Source: Bin25 sp965221765 (GTDB taxonomy: Bacteria > Bacteroidota > Bacteroidia > Flavobacteriales > Flavobacteriaceae). From it: a stretch of 64,000 nucleotides of DNA. This document shows positions 44,836 through 53,877 of the stretch, piece by piece. The notes beneath the pieces are model-generated. The model ran no database searches and had not been told where the DNA came from. It saw only the letters and a program-made list of their open reading frames with translations. Location of the stretch: positions 2,666,001-2,730,000 of the forward strand of contig OZ244911.1 in assembly GCA_965221765.1 (NCBI GenBank), in the 5' to 3' direction. The translations under genes were made by a program, and so were the position numbers. The first letter of the stretch is position 1; every line of letters begins with the position of its first letter.

Positions 44836-46191
44836 TTATTGTCTTAGCAGGGAATAGTTGAAGTTGTGCATCAGTTTGGTGGTATAGTTGCCTTCAAGAA
44901 AATCCGGATGATCCATCAATCGACGATGAAACGGGATGGTGGTTTTTATCCCTTCAATAACAAATTCATCCAAGGCTCTTCTCATTTTTAATATAGCTCC
45001 TTTTCTAGATTCTGATGTAGTGATGAGTTTGGCAATCATGGAATCATAATAGGGGGGAATCACATACCCACTGTAGATATGGGTATCGATACGGACACCG
45101 TGGCCCCCAGGAAAATGAATGGTATCAATACCCCCTGGACTAGGTCTAAAATCATGAGCGGGATCTTCAGCATTGATTCTACATTCAATAGCGTAAAGTT
45201 CGGGAATATAGTTTTTACCACTGATGCGAGCCCCTTGAGCAATTTCAATCTGCTCTCGAATCAAATCTCTACTAACCACCTGTTCGGTAATGGGATGCTC
45301 TACTTGAATTCTAGTATTCATTTCCATGAAATAGAAATTCTTTTTTTTATCCACCAAAAATTCTACTGTTCCAGCTCCTTCGTATTTGATATATTCAGCA
45401 GCTTTAATGGCGATATCTCCCATTTTTTTTCTCAAGCGTGAAGTCATAAAAGGAGAAGGGGTTTCTTCGAGTAATTTTTGATGTCTTCTTTGAATAGAGC
45501 AATCGCGTTCCGATAGATGACATACTTTTCCTCGATGGTCTCCAAAAACTTGAATTTCGATATGACGAGGGTCTTCTATAAATTTTTCAAGATACATTTG
45601 ATCATTACCAAAAGCCTTTAATGCTTCTTGTTTGCAACTATTCCATCCTTTATTTAATTCTGCTTGATGCCAACAAATACGCATTCCTTTTCCGCCGCCG
45701 CCTGCCGTTGCTTTTAATATCACAGGATAACCTATTTTTTTAGCTACCTGTTTCGCTTGATCAAAAGAATTTAAAATACCTTCAGATCCAGGAATCGTTG
45801 GAACGCCAGCTTTTTTCATGGTGGCTATCGCCGTGGCTTTATCTCCCATTTTACTAATCATCTCACTAGAGGCGCCGATGAACTTGATGTTATTGGATTT
45901 GCATATTTCAGAAAACTCAGCATTTTCAGATAAAAATCCATATCCAGGATGAATGGCATCAGAATTGGTAATTTCTGCAGCTGCAATGATGTTGGCCATG
46001 TTTAGATAAGAATCAGAACTCGGTGGAGGGCCAATACAGACGGCTTCATCCGCAAATCGCACATGAAGACTATCCTTATCAACTTGAGAATATACTGCAA
46101 CAGTTTGAATATCCATCTCTTTGCAGGTTCGAATGATTCTCATGGCAATTTCACCACGATTGGCAATCAAAATTTTATTAAATCGTTTCAC
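44836..46191 (-). CDS. accC: Acetyl-CoA carboxylase, biotin carboxylase subunit
   Basis: Carboxylates biotin on AccB using ATP and bicarbonate. 451 aa, normal length. ATP-grasp features: KILIANRGEIAMRIIRTCKE, HPGYGFLSENAEF, GYPVILKATAGGGGKGMRIC (P-loop-like glycine loop), ERDCSIQRRHQKLLEETPSP, FMEMNTRIQVEHPITEQVV and the AECRINAEDP-type ECRINAEDPAHDFRPSPG. Last gene of DUF177-rpmF-fabH-accB-accC; 6 nt after accB. Confidence 0.96.
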   Translation of the reverse strand: MKRFNKILIANRGEIAMRIIRTCKEMDIQTVAVYSQVDKDSLHVRFADEAVCIGPPPSSDSYLNMANIIAAAEITNSDAIHPGYGFLSENAEFSEICKSNNIKFIGASSEMISKMGDKATAIATMKKAGVPTIPGSEGILNSFDQAKQVAKKIGYPVILKATAGGGGKGMRICWHQAELNKGWNSCKQEALKAFGNDQMYLEKFIEDPRHIEIQVFGDHRGKVCHLSERDCSIQRRHQKLLEETPSPFMTSRLRKKMGDIAIKAAEYIKYEGAGTVEFLVDKKKNFYFMEMNTRIQVEHPITEQVVSRDLIREQIEIAQGARISGKNYIPELYAIECRINAEDPAHDFRPSPGGIDTIHFPGGHGVRIDTHIYSGYVIPPYYDSMIAKLITTSESRKGAILKMRRALDEFVIEGIKTTIPFHRRLMDHPDFLEGNYTTKLMHNFNYSLLRQ

Positions 46192-46197
46192 GAAAAT

Positions 46198-46683
46198 CTA
46201 TGACAGCTCAATAATGAACAGAGGCTGGTCAAACTCAACCGGGGATGAATTATCAACCAAAATATCCACAATCTTACCAGCGTATTCGGAATTGATATGA
46301 TTAAACAACTTCATGGCTTCAATCGTACAAAGAGTATCTCCTTTTTTAATCATACTTCCAACAGAAACAAATGGAGGATCATCTGGTGATGGATGCAAGT
46401 ATAGAGTTCCAAGCATAGGAGATTTAATTGTTTTTAGATTTTGATCCCCTGGTGATGGTTTTTCATGAGATTCGGGAACTTGGGTTGGTTGTGGAATTGG
46501 TTGAACTGAAGATTCAATTGGTAAGGGATTTGGTGGGCTGCTTATAATTTGAGGGATCGATTCTTGTTTTTTTCTAATCGATTTACTGACAGTAATCTTT
46601 ACATTTTCAAATTCAAGTTTTACTTGTTCAACATCGGTTTTTGAAATGAATTTGATTAGATTTTGAATTTCTTTAAGGTCCAT
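46198..46683 (-). CDS. accB: Acetyl-CoA carboxylase, biotin carboxyl carrier protein
   Basis: 161 aa. The C-terminal biotinyl domain has the attachment site CTIEAMKLFNHI, where Lys receives biotin; Leu-Phe follows in place of the common Met-Met. A Pro/Ser-rich flexible linker (about residues 38-80) joins it to the short N-terminal region (MDLKEIQNLIKFISKTDVEQ). Functions with AccC downstream; accA and accD are not in the window. Confidence 0.94.
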   Translation of the reverse strand: MDLKEIQNLIKFISKTDVEQVKLEFENVKITVSKSIRKKQESIPQIISSPPNPLPIESSVQPIPQPTQVPESHEKPSPGDQNLKTIKSPMLGTLYLHPSPDDPPFVSVGSMIKKGDTLCTIEAMKLFNHINSEYAGKIVDILVDNSSPVEFDQPLFIIELS

Positions 46684-46704
46684 TAGTATTTTAATTGTTT
46701 GTGT

Positions 46705-47709
46705 TTAATAGGCCCAGGTCAAATAAACTGATCCCCATGTAAATCCTCCGCCAAAAGCTGTAATGACCAATTTACTTCCTATTTTAAACTGATTTTCATA
46801 ATCATATAAAAGTAAGGGTATTGTGGCACATGTTGTGTTTCCATAATGTCCAATATTCATCAGTACTTTTTTTGAATCAAGACCAATTTTTTTTGCAGTT
46901 GAATCGATGATTCTCTTATTGGCTTGATGAGAAAGAAAAAAATCAATGTCATCAATGGATAGTTGATTTCTGTTTATAATTTGATTGGTCGCAAAGAACA
47001 TTTCAGAAACCGCTCTCTTGTATACAGATGGACCATCTTGATACAACTTGTGCCATTTTTTTTCAACGGTTTCAATAGTGGTAGGATATAACGAGCCACC
47101 GGATTTAACACTGAGTAATTCTTGATTGCTTCCATCACATCTCAAGTATTCATCTTCATACCCAAATTCATTTTGACTAGGTTCAATCAATACAGCACCT
47201 GCCCCATCCCCAAAAAGTATGCATGTTGTTCTATCAGTATAATCAACAAGGGAAGACATTTTATCACCCCCTACCACTACTACTTTTTGATGTTTTCCGG
47301 AATTCACAAAACTACATGCAGTGCTCAATGCATATAAAAATCCTGAACATGCCGCACTCAAGTCATATCCAAACGCATTGGTCGCTCCGATTTCAGAAAT
47401 AATGACCGATGAAGTAGGACTCACTTGGACATCGGGTGTTACTGTGGCTAAAATCACAAGATCTATTGAAGTGGGATGGGTTCTGGTTTTGGATAGTAAT
47501 TCTTGGATGGCTTTGACACACATATAAGAAGTCCCTTTTCCAGGGTCGTTTAAGATTCTCCGTTGGCGGATCCCTGTTCGAGAAATAATCCAATCATCAG
47601 ATGTTTCTACCATTTGTTCTAAATCGGAATTGGTTAGTACCGCTTCAGGTAAATAAGCCCCAATGCCTTTAATGGCCGCTTTAATCGGTTTAGAACTTGA
47701 TTTTTCCAT
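46705..47709 (-). CDS. fabH: 3-oxoacyl-ACP synthase III
   Basis: Starts fatty acid synthesis by condensing an acyl-CoA with malonyl-ACP. 334 aa from ATG 47709 (an upstream TTG at 47712 adds one residue). Thiolase-fold catalytic triad: Cys in YDLSAACSGFLYALS, His in FFLSHQANKRIID, Asn in MNIGHYGNTTCATIPLLL. GFTWGSVYLTWAY ends the protein as usual. Lies between rpmF and accB in the lipid operon. Confidence 0.95.
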   Translation of the reverse strand: MEKSSSKPIKAAIKGIGAYLPEAVLTNSDLEQMVETSDDWIISRTGIRQRRILNDPGKGTSYMCVKAIQELLSKTRTHPTSIDLVILATVTPDVQVSPTSSVIISEIGATNAFGYDLSAACSGFLYALSTACSFVNSGKHQKVVVVGGDKMSSLVDYTDRTTCILFGDGAGAVLIEPSQNEFGYEDEYLRCDGSNQELLSVKSGGSLYPTTIETVEKKWHKLYQDGPSVYKRAVSEMFFATNQIINRNQLSIDDIDFFLSHQANKRIIDSTAKKIGLDSKKVLMNIGHYGNTTCATIPLLLYDYENQFKIGSKLVITAFGGGFTWGSVYLTWAY

Positions 47710-47753
47710 CAAAGAAAATCAACTAATAAATTCTGTTTTATAAAATATGTTGA

Positions 47754-47945
47754 TTATTCTTCTGCAGACTCTTCTCTCAGAACCTTACCTCTATAATAGA
47801 GTTTACCATCTACCCAATGCGCTCTGTGGTATAGATGGGGTTCTGATGTGGTTGGGCAAATACTAATTTGTTTTTCATCGACCTTGATATGAGTTCGACG
47901 TTTGTTTCTTCTAGATTTTGAAATTTTTCTTTTAGGATGAGCCAT
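47754..47945 (-). CDS. rpmF: 50S ribosomal protein L32
   Basis: 63 aa: MAHPKRKISKSRRNKRRTHI, then CPTTSEPHLYHRAHWVDGKL and YYRGKVL. The zinc-type Cys pairs are absent (a single Cys), as in the zinc-free form of L32. Follows the DUF177 gene by 9 nt, the near-universal pairing. Confidence 0.95.
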   Translation of the reverse strand: MAHPKRKISKSRRNKRRTHIKVDEKQISICPTTSEPHLYHRAHWVDGKLYYRGKVLREESAEE

Positions 47946-47954
47946 AATGTGTTA

Positions 47955-48500
47955 TCAATTTTTAGGTATCAATCGGAGTTTATTCCATCTAGAGTCAGAA
48001 ATAGAATTGTTATTTGGTTGGTTATGGTTTGTTTCATAATAAGCCATCAATTCAGAGTCCAAACTTCCATCATGTACTCCGGGATGAATTTTTTTTATGG
48101 GTAAAGAAAGAACAATAGATTCATAAATCTGTTGTGCAATGTTTAATTTATATTCTAAAGGTTCTAAATAGATAATATCAGACTCTGATGCACTAGTGGC
48201 TCTTTGTCCAAATTTAACCACCAAATCATAACATGATTTTATCGATGTTCTGTATGGTTCTAAAGAAATATCACATACCAAAGTAATATCGCCTTTAAAA
48301 CTAAATTTCAATTCCATCAAATGGCTTCTTTTGAATAGGTCAATATTGACTTGAATTTCGGGATTGATAATATCATTGAATTCGAAATATTCAAAAAAAT
48401 TGTGATTAATCGCATAATTGAAATGGTGGATTCCTTCTTTTAAGGATAAAAAATAAATATCAAAGTCTTTATGATTTAATTTCAGATTCACAGTTGACAA
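47955..48500 (-). CDS. DUF177 (YceD) family protein
   Basis: 181 aa in the longest frame. The YceD pattern is visible: FKGDITLVCDISLEPYRTSI, then the acidic middle and IAQQIYESIVLSLPIKKIHP. YceD is needed for 23S rRNA accumulation in plants and E. coli and is nearly always beside rpmF. The TTG at 48500 coincides with a TAGTTTTG promoter box (48505-48498), so translation more likely begins at GTG 48491 (VNLKLNHKDFDIYFLSLKEG). First gene of the accBC operon. Confidence 0.88.
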   Translation of the reverse strand: MSTVNLKLNHKDFDIYFLSLKEGIHHFNYAINHNFFEYFEFNDIINPEIQVNIDLFKRSHLMELKFSFKGDITLVCDISLEPYRTSIKSCYDLVVKFGQRATSASESDIIYLEPLEYKLNIAQQIYESIVLSLPIKKIHPGVHDGSLDSELMAYYETNHNQPNNNSISDSRWNKLRLIPKN

Positions 48501-48646
48501 AACTAACTATTTTTTCACATCACATGCTTAACTAGACTGAAAGTTATTCTGGGAGCAAGCCCGTGAAATCAATAGGGTACTAATCTATGAATGGGCATAT
48601 AAAAAATTATGGATTGAATTTTATGAAAAAATCAGTTTTAAAGGTT

Positions 48647-48654
48647 TAAATTTG
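48647..48654 (+). promoter_or_regulatory. Putative -7 box of the catalase gene
   Basis: TAAATTTG fits TAnnTTTG, 22 bp before ATG 48677. No TTG at standard spacing. No clear peroxide-regulator operator was recognised. Confidence 0.45.
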
Positions 48655-48676
48655 AAAACATATTTCGTATTCAAAC

Positions 48677-50113
48677 ATGCCTAAAAAACTAACAACTACT
48701 GGAGGAGCACTAGTTTCAAACAATCAAAAATCATTGACCGCTGGACAACCCGGGCCTGTTTTGATGTCTGATTATAAATTGGTAGAAAAATTAGCTCATC
48801 AAAACAGAGAAAGAATCCCAGAAAGGGTTGTTCATGCCAAAGGATGGGGAGCCTATGGAACCTTTACTGTTACGCGTGATATCACCCAGTTCTCATGTGC
48901 AGACTTGTTTTCTGAAATTGGCAAACGAACACCGGTCCTGGCTCGATTTTCAACAGTAGCCGGTGAATTGGGGGCTTCGGATACCGAACGAGATGTACGT
49001 GGGTTTGCTTTAAAGTTTTATACCGATGAGGGTAATTGGGATATGGTTGGAAATAACACGCCAGTATTTTTTATACGGGATGGGTATAAATTTCCTGATT
49101 TTATTCGAACCCAAAAAAGACATCCCAAAACCAATCTCAGATCCCCCGAGGCTATGTGGGATTTTTGGTCATTAACTCCTGAAAGTTTACACCAAGTGAC
49201 TATTCTTATGTCTGATAGAGGATTGCCTATTTCCCCCATGCACATGAATGGATATGGATCTCATACCTTTAGTTTTTGGAATAAAAATAAGGATCGATTT
49301 TGGGTAAAATTCCATTTTAAAACATTACAAGGACATCAGCATTATACCAATGAACAAGCCGCTGAAATCACCGGTCAAACCCGTGAAAAATACCAAGAAG
49401 AATTATTTGGAGCCATAAAACAAGGTAATTTTCCTAAATGGGCATTTAAGATTCAAATCATGAAGGAAGAAGATGCTCCAAAACAACCATTCAATCCGTT
49501 TGATTTAACTAAAATATGGCCTCACAAAGACTTTCCACTTATTGATGTGGGGATTCTAGAGCTGAATAAAAATCCTGATAATTATTTTCAACATGTTGAA
49601 AACGCAGCATTTTCTCCATCTAATGTGGTTCCTGGGATTTCATTTTCTCCAGATAAGGTATTACAGTCTAGAATATTTGCTTATGCTGATGCTCATCGGT
49701 ATCGGTTGGGAACTCACTATGAAGCCTTACCCCCTAATGCTCCAAAAAACCAAGTCACGCATTATCATAAAGATGGTTCCATGCGATTTTTTACCAATGA
49801 TTTTGGGAATCCAGATGCATACTATGAACCAAATACCAAAAATGGAGTTATAGAAGATTCATCAGCTGAAGAACCCCCCATGAAAATTAGTGGGGACATC
49901 CGGCGCTATGAAGAAAATGATACCTATGGGGTTTACAAGCAACCAGGAGATTTATTTCGGTTATTCACAGATGAACAAAAAGAGCGTTTGTTTCAAAATA
50001 TTGCGGCAGCTATGGATGGAGTTTCTCAAGAAATCATTGAAAAACAATTACATCATTTTGATTTAGCGGATCCCCAATATGGCGCTGGAGTCAGAAAAGC
50101 ACTCGGTCTTTAA
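48677..50113 (+). CDS. katA: Monofunctional heme catalase (clade 3 type)
   Basis: Decomposes hydrogen peroxide in the cytoplasm. 478 aa, small-subunit length. Distal heme pocket: RIPERVVHAKGWGAYGTF with catalytic His53, and the Asn in GNNTPVFFIRDGYKFPDF. Proximal heme ligand: Tyr in RIFAYADAHRYRLGTHYEAL. NADPH-type residues and the C-terminal DPQYGAGVRKALGL are normal. Followed 128 nt later by an ankyrin protein gene, a pairing known from Pseudomonas katB-ankB where the ankyrin supports catalase activity. Confidence 0.96.
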   Translation: MPKKLTTTGGALVSNNQKSLTAGQPGPVLMSDYKLVEKLAHQNRERIPERVVHAKGWGAYGTFTVTRDITQFSCADLFSEIGKRTPVLARFSTVAGELGASDTERDVRGFALKFYTDEGNWDMVGNNTPVFFIRDGYKFPDFIRTQKRHPKTNLRSPEAMWDFWSLTPESLHQVTILMSDRGLPISPMHMNGYGSHTFSFWNKNKDRFWVKFHFKTLQGHQHYTNEQAAEITGQTREKYQEELFGAIKQGNFPKWAFKIQIMKEEDAPKQPFNPFDLTKIWPHKDFPLIDVGILELNKNPDNYFQHVENAAFSPSNVVPGISFSPDKVLQSRIFAYADAHRYRLGTHYEALPPNAPKNQVTHYHKDGSMRFFTNDFGNPDAYYEPNTKNGVIEDSSAEEPPMKISGDIRRYEENDTYGVYKQPGDLFRLFTDEQKERLFQNIAAAMDGVSQEIIEKQLHHFDLADPQYGAGVRKALGL

Positions 50114-50161
50114 TTTGAGTTAGAATTCAATCGTTATATTGAATCCGGTTTCCTTTGATAA

Positions 50162-50181
50162 GGAATTGATATTTCAATTCC
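50162..50181 (+). terminator. Hairpin after the catalase gene
   Basis: GGAATTGA/TCAATTCC, 8 perfect pairs with loop TATT. No T-run follows, so it may be an attenuator, an mRNA-end stabiliser or chance. Another small stem (ATTCAAT/ATTGAAT) lies just upstream. Confidence 0.35.
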
Positions 50182-50241
50182 TCTCGGGATGGATTAGGTT
50201 GGCACATGCACGTTTCATTATCAATTTAAAACCCCTTTCAT

Positions 50242-50709
50242 ATGGAAGAAATCTTTCAGTTTATCAGAAACGGAGATCTCAAAAGTCTGAATCAAATTGA
50301 TGGTCGTGTTGATTTTGATTCTTTTGTTGATCCTCGAGGTTCTACCCCACTTATTTTGGCAGCGTATTATAATCAAATTGAAATCGTGAAGTTTCTGTTA
50401 AATAGATCCAGTAATATCAATCATCAAGATCATTCTGGAAATACCGCTCTGATGGGGGCTTGTTTTAAAGGGTATAAAGAGATGGTATTGATTTTATTAG
50501 AGCATGGAGCGGATTGTAATATAAAAAATTATAACCAAGCCACAGCACTGTTTTATGCGGCAGGGTTTAATCAACCCGAAATTGCTCAAATTCTTTTAGA
50601 AAAAGGAGCCGATACAAGCATCAAAGACAAATACGGTAAGACAGCATTTCAGCAGGCACAAGCTCAAGGATTGGAAAACAAATTTCAGCATATCAAACCC
50701 AATCAATGA
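50242..50709 (+). CDS. Ankyrin repeat protein
   Basis: 155 aa with about four ankyrin repeats: GSTPLILAAYYNQIEIVKFL, GNTALMGACFKGYKEMVLIL, QATALFYAAGFNQPEIAQIL and a final YGKTAFQQAQAQGLENKF. No signal peptide is seen, so cytoplasmic. Next to the catalase gene; by analogy with Pseudomonas AnkB it may help catalase maturation or heme loading, which is an inference from neighbourhood. Confidence 0.88.
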   Translation: MEEIFQFIRNGDLKSLNQIDGRVDFDSFVDPRGSTPLILAAYYNQIEIVKFLLNRSSNINHQDHSGNTALMGACFKGYKEMVLILLEHGADCNIKNYNQATALFYAAGFNQPEIAQILLEKGADTSIKDKYGKTAFQQAQAQGLENKFQHIKPNQ

Positions 50710-51154
50710 AGCGTACCCCATGGTTTGGATAGTGATTAGCCAACTTTAAGTTCGATACAACTAGCATTTTTGTTTGGCATTGAGGCGTGAAGCAAAATCC
50801 TTTTCCCATTCAAGACGAATCCTTGTTTTTTTTGATTTTTCGGTGATTGCTGAGTTTTTTGATTGCATAACCTTCCACAATGCATTTTGAAACCACTAAT
50901 CCCATAGTGACTAAATTCGAACCACCTACCCAACAGATTGGAGCCACTATGGCGGGAAGCCCCCATGACACGCCATGCTCTATTCAATATCTTGTTCGTA
51001 TTTGGAATAGCCATTCGATGTATTTTGGGTAAGTAAGATAAAAAAACTAGAAATCCCCAACTTTGCTGAAAAGGAACAAAAACGAATGAACCAAGAAAGA
51101 TAGCGGTCGATTTTTTAATCGGATTCCATACTGTTTTTTAGAAAAATAAGTTCT
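50710..51154. other. Intergenic, no supported gene
   Basis: A 92-codon minus-strand frame (50736-51014) has Cys, Trp and Gly patches but no recognisable family and is probably not a gene, or is a relic. The region separates the ankyrin gene from the AAA+ gene and its palindrome. Confidence 0.35.
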
Positions 51155-51174
51155 GTATCATAGTACTATGATAC
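51155..51174. promoter_or_regulatory. Perfect 20-bp palindrome upstream of the AAA+ ATPase gene
   Basis: GTATCATAGTACTATGATAC is its own reverse complement over all 20 bases and lies about 57-76 bp before the GTG at 51231. Loop-free symmetry of this length is typical of an operator for a dimeric regulator. A TAnnTTTG-like box (TATCTTTG, 51224-51231) lies downstream and overlaps the GTG. Confidence 0.6.
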
Positions 51175-51230
51175 CCAAACAGATCATCCCCAAATAAAAG
51201 GATAGCCTTGTTGGGTTATTCGTTATCTTT

Positions 51231-52397
51231 GTGGAATATCGGTACTCTGCGATCTATTTGAAACCTAATCCACAACATATTGAACGTGGGCCGGCGAAGT
51301 ATTTTCATGGACGGCATCACGAATTAAATCATTTTAAAGGTTTATTACATGAAACTGTGCAAAAAGGGATTGGGAGTAGTATACTCATCCAAGGCCCACC
51401 AGGGGTCGGGAAATCTGCTTTGATTCATGAATATCGAAAAATAGCTCAAAACAATCATTGGCATGTCATTCGGTTGACCAACCGTTCGTTATATGATGCA
51501 CAAGAATTATTTCGACGAATCACTCAAAATAAAAATGCTCAAGACATTCAAACCACCTATGGCATCGATCTCAAATTGTTCAAAGTGGCTCTAGAATCTC
51601 AAACATCAAAAGAGACAGATTACTTGAATGAAGCGATGATTCAATCCAAGCCCACGGTATTATATTTAGATGAAGCTCAAACATTAGGTGGGTTTTTATC
51701 CGATGAAAAAAGAGAACGTATTTCTGATTTTTTCAATACCTATCATAATGTAGAATCAAAACATGGTTTTATTCTTTTATTGGGAGGATTGAGTAATATG
51801 GAAGAAGTATTACAAGATTTTGGTGTTTCACGATTCAATGCGGGATGTATTTATTATTTAAAAGCCTTAGAACCTCACGCTGAAAAAGCGATTATTCATG
51901 ACTGGCTCACCAAAGAAATCAAAACGCCGAGTGATACGACACCTTGGATCCATGCGATGACGCAAGAAACCGATCGATGGCCTCGGCATATTCAATCTTA
52001 TTGTAATGCTCTTTCTAGCTATCTCACCATTGGTGAACTATTAACCGATCAGCGTTTAAAACAAGTTTTAACATATGGTAATGATTTAAAAAAGAAGTAT
52101 TATAAACAACGATGTCGTAGATTTTATCTAGAAACCAAAGCATTGATTGCCTGGGCTATCAAACAATTACCTGAACAATTTCGTATTCAAGATATGATAT
52201 TATTATTATCTAAAGCGCAATCATCAGAAAAGGCTGATGATTTGTATCAAAAAGTATTATCTCAAGGGATTATTGATATGGATGGAGATGATAGTTGTTC
52301 CATACCGATCCCTTCCTTACGGTCCTTTATAATTGATGAATACGGACAAAAGAATCCTCGCATATCTCCACTGTCTGGTGGTTTATCAATCGAATGA
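51231..52397 (+). CDS. Orphan AAA+ ATPase (ORC/Cdc6- or STAND-like), function unknown
   Basis: 388 aa from GTG; since a TATCTTTG box overlaps that codon, translation may instead start at TTG 51261 (LKPNPQHIERGPAKYFHGRH). The ATPase has Walker A GPPGVGKS at 55-62 and Walker B PTVLYLDEAQ at 141-150 (Asp147, Glu148), then a likely sensor-1 strand (GFILLLGGLSNMEEVLQDFG). The last ~130 residues (YYKQRCRRFYLETKALIAWA onward) look like a helical or winged-helix domain. FHGRHHELNHFKGLL before Walker A is the box II-like motif of ORC/Cdc6/MoxR-type and STAND ATPases. No adjacent effector or replication gene is recognised. Confidence 0.75.
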   Translation: MEYRYSAIYLKPNPQHIERGPAKYFHGRHHELNHFKGLLHETVQKGIGSSILIQGPPGVGKSALIHEYRKIAQNNHWHVIRLTNRSLYDAQELFRRITQNKNAQDIQTTYGIDLKLFKVALESQTSKETDYLNEAMIQSKPTVLYLDEAQTLGGFLSDEKRERISDFFNTYHNVESKHGFILLLGGLSNMEEVLQDFGVSRFNAGCIYYLKALEPHAEKAIIHDWLTKEIKTPSDTTPWIHAMTQETDRWPRHIQSYCNALSSYLTIGELLTDQRLKQVLTYGNDLKKKYYKQRCRRFYLETKALIAWAIKQLPEQFRIQDMILLLSKAQSSEKADDLYQKVLSQGIIDMDGDDSCSIPIPSLRSFIIDEYGQKNPRISPLSGGLSIE

Positions 52398-52718
52398 TGC
52401 TTCCGTTTTCATCAAATCAATGATCATCTTTGGCTCGATATATTTTTTGATGATGATTTGATGAAATCCGTGTTGGTTTCTTTATTTTTAAACAAGTATG
52501 GATGGAATATGGCATTTCAAAAATCGGCACACTTGACAAACTTTAATCGTATGGCTAGTGTAAAATAAATTGTACTTTTAAAAGAAATCAAATCCCTTAT
52601 AGAAATGGTCAATTTGAGGATTTGTAGTGAAGAGGGTATAGATTTGATGAAGGAAATTTGTCAATAATATCGAAAAGTTCATGCTTTGTTCTTGAATGAG
52701 ATTTCAAAGCATAGGCTT
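52398..52718. other. Intergenic where the AbiEii toxin would be expected
   Basis: 320 bp between the AAA+ gene and the end of the AbiEi gene. Neither strand shows a nucleotidyltransferase frame. Only short stop-broken frames. Nothing else recognised. Confidence 0.4.
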
Positions 52719-53528
52719 TCAAATGTTTAAACAAGAATTAATTTGAATATTCCACTTACTAATCGTTTTTCCTTTTCTTGCTTTTGAAGGATCTAATGGA
52801 ATATAAGATGGAGACATTAACAATTGAAGTTCAGAAGTCATTGACATCTCAATTTGCAATATATCTAGTAAATAACCCAACCGCTTGATAACCGCTTGAC
52901 TATTGGACTGTTTTGTATAGTCCAGGAGCTTTGAAAAATCAATCCGGTTTTTTGCTTTTGAAATCGTGTCTGCTACAACTTGAATTCCACCAACGTACTT
53001 GGGACGATGGATAATATCAAGAATGGTTTTTTCAAAATCACTACAACGTACTGGGTACATATGATTCAAATATTCAACCCAAATAGTTTCAAACCCATAG
53101 AACAGTTTTTTTTTGTGACTGATTAATTGATATTCCATGCCTTTAATCTCAATCAGATTAGGCATCACTTGATTTTTTAAAGCAATGTGTTGTTTTAACG
53201 AAGGATTTTCATGTAATCCATGAATTTGCAATGCCGAACAATACCCTAAATAATAATCGTTGGAGCCAGCAAGTGCTTTGGCGGTTAAATACGAATTGGG
53301 AAAAAATTCTTTTTCCATTAGATAATATGGAATAATCATGTAAAGTCCTTTTTTAAGCCTGAAGGTTAATTGCCGTTCAACTAATTCTTGTAAAAAACTT
53401 TGAATGTAGGCTCTAGAGGCATTAGCGAAATAATTTTCAGCTTCTTGATTGGTGAAATAAGGACTGTTATTATCGATAAGATATCTTAAAAAATCCGATG
53501 TGTTTTGAGTAATAACTTTAGTTTTCAT
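52719..53528 (-). CDS. AbiEi-type antitoxin (type IV toxin-antitoxin), orphan
   Basis: 269 aa from ATG 53528; the TTG at 53537 lies inside a TATATTTG box. The N-terminal winged-helix reads DFLRYLIDNNSPYFTNQEAE, then AYIQSFLQELVERQLTFRLK and KGLYMIIPYYL; the second domain has YYLGYCSALQIHGL, VWVEYLNH-like IWVEYLNHMYPVRCSDFEKT and ILDIIHRPKYVGGIQVVADT. These are the AbiEi antitoxin signatures. In known systems AbiEi represses the operon and counteracts the AbiEii nucleotidyltransferase encoded downstream; no such toxin follows here, so it may act as a solitary regulator. Confidence 0.82.
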   Translation of the reverse strand: MKTKVITQNTSDFLRYLIDNNSPYFTNQEAENYFANASRAYIQSFLQELVERQLTFRLKKGLYMIIPYYLMEKEFFPNSYLTAKALAGSNDYYLGYCSALQIHGLHENPSLKQHIALKNQVMPNLIEIKGMEYQLISHKKKLFYGFETIWVEYLNHMYPVRCSDFEKTILDIIHRPKYVGGIQVVADTISKAKNRIDFSKLLDYTKQSNSQAVIKRLGYLLDILQIEMSMTSELQLLMSPSYIPLDPSKARKGKTISKWNIQINSCLNI

Positions 53529-53534
53529 ATAATT

Positions 53535-53542
53535 CAAATATA
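53535..53542 (-). promoter_or_regulatory. Putative -7 box of the AbiEi gene
   Basis: Minus-strand TATATTTG, 6 bp before ATG 53528. Predicts a leaderless or near-leaderless message. No -33 TTG at standard spacing. Confidence 0.45.
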
Positions 53543-53877
53543 GTAATTAGCTCTATAAATTAATAAAAATTAAAATATTCTCATGTTTAATCAGTTTGGA
53601 AAAACGTATCTTTCATTATCGTTGATTATTCCCTATTATTTTTAATCGTGATAAAAAAAGTAATATAATTATCGAATCTATTTTTGCTCTCCTAATGGAT
53701 AGTTTTATTTTAAATAAATAGATATGCCATGTTGTTCAATCAAGATATGGAAGTTAATAGCGATTGCTGCATTTGGTTATAAAGCCATTATGTATAATTT
53801 TCAAAGAAGATTGAAATTTCAAGTACTTTATTTGAACTAGGTATCAACTTGAGATTATAGAGTAACTGCCAAACAAG
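53543..53877. other. Intergenic between divergent AbiEi and sulfatase genes
   Basis: 335 bp, AT-rich. A second TATTTTTG word occurs near 53681. No gene, RNA or repeat recognised; probably regulatory DNA for both flanking genes. Confidence 0.35.

Noticed and set aside
50736..51014. 92-aa minus-strand protein
   Set aside because: No start context, promoter or recognisable family; composition unlike its neighbours. Possibly a relic, not supported as a gene.
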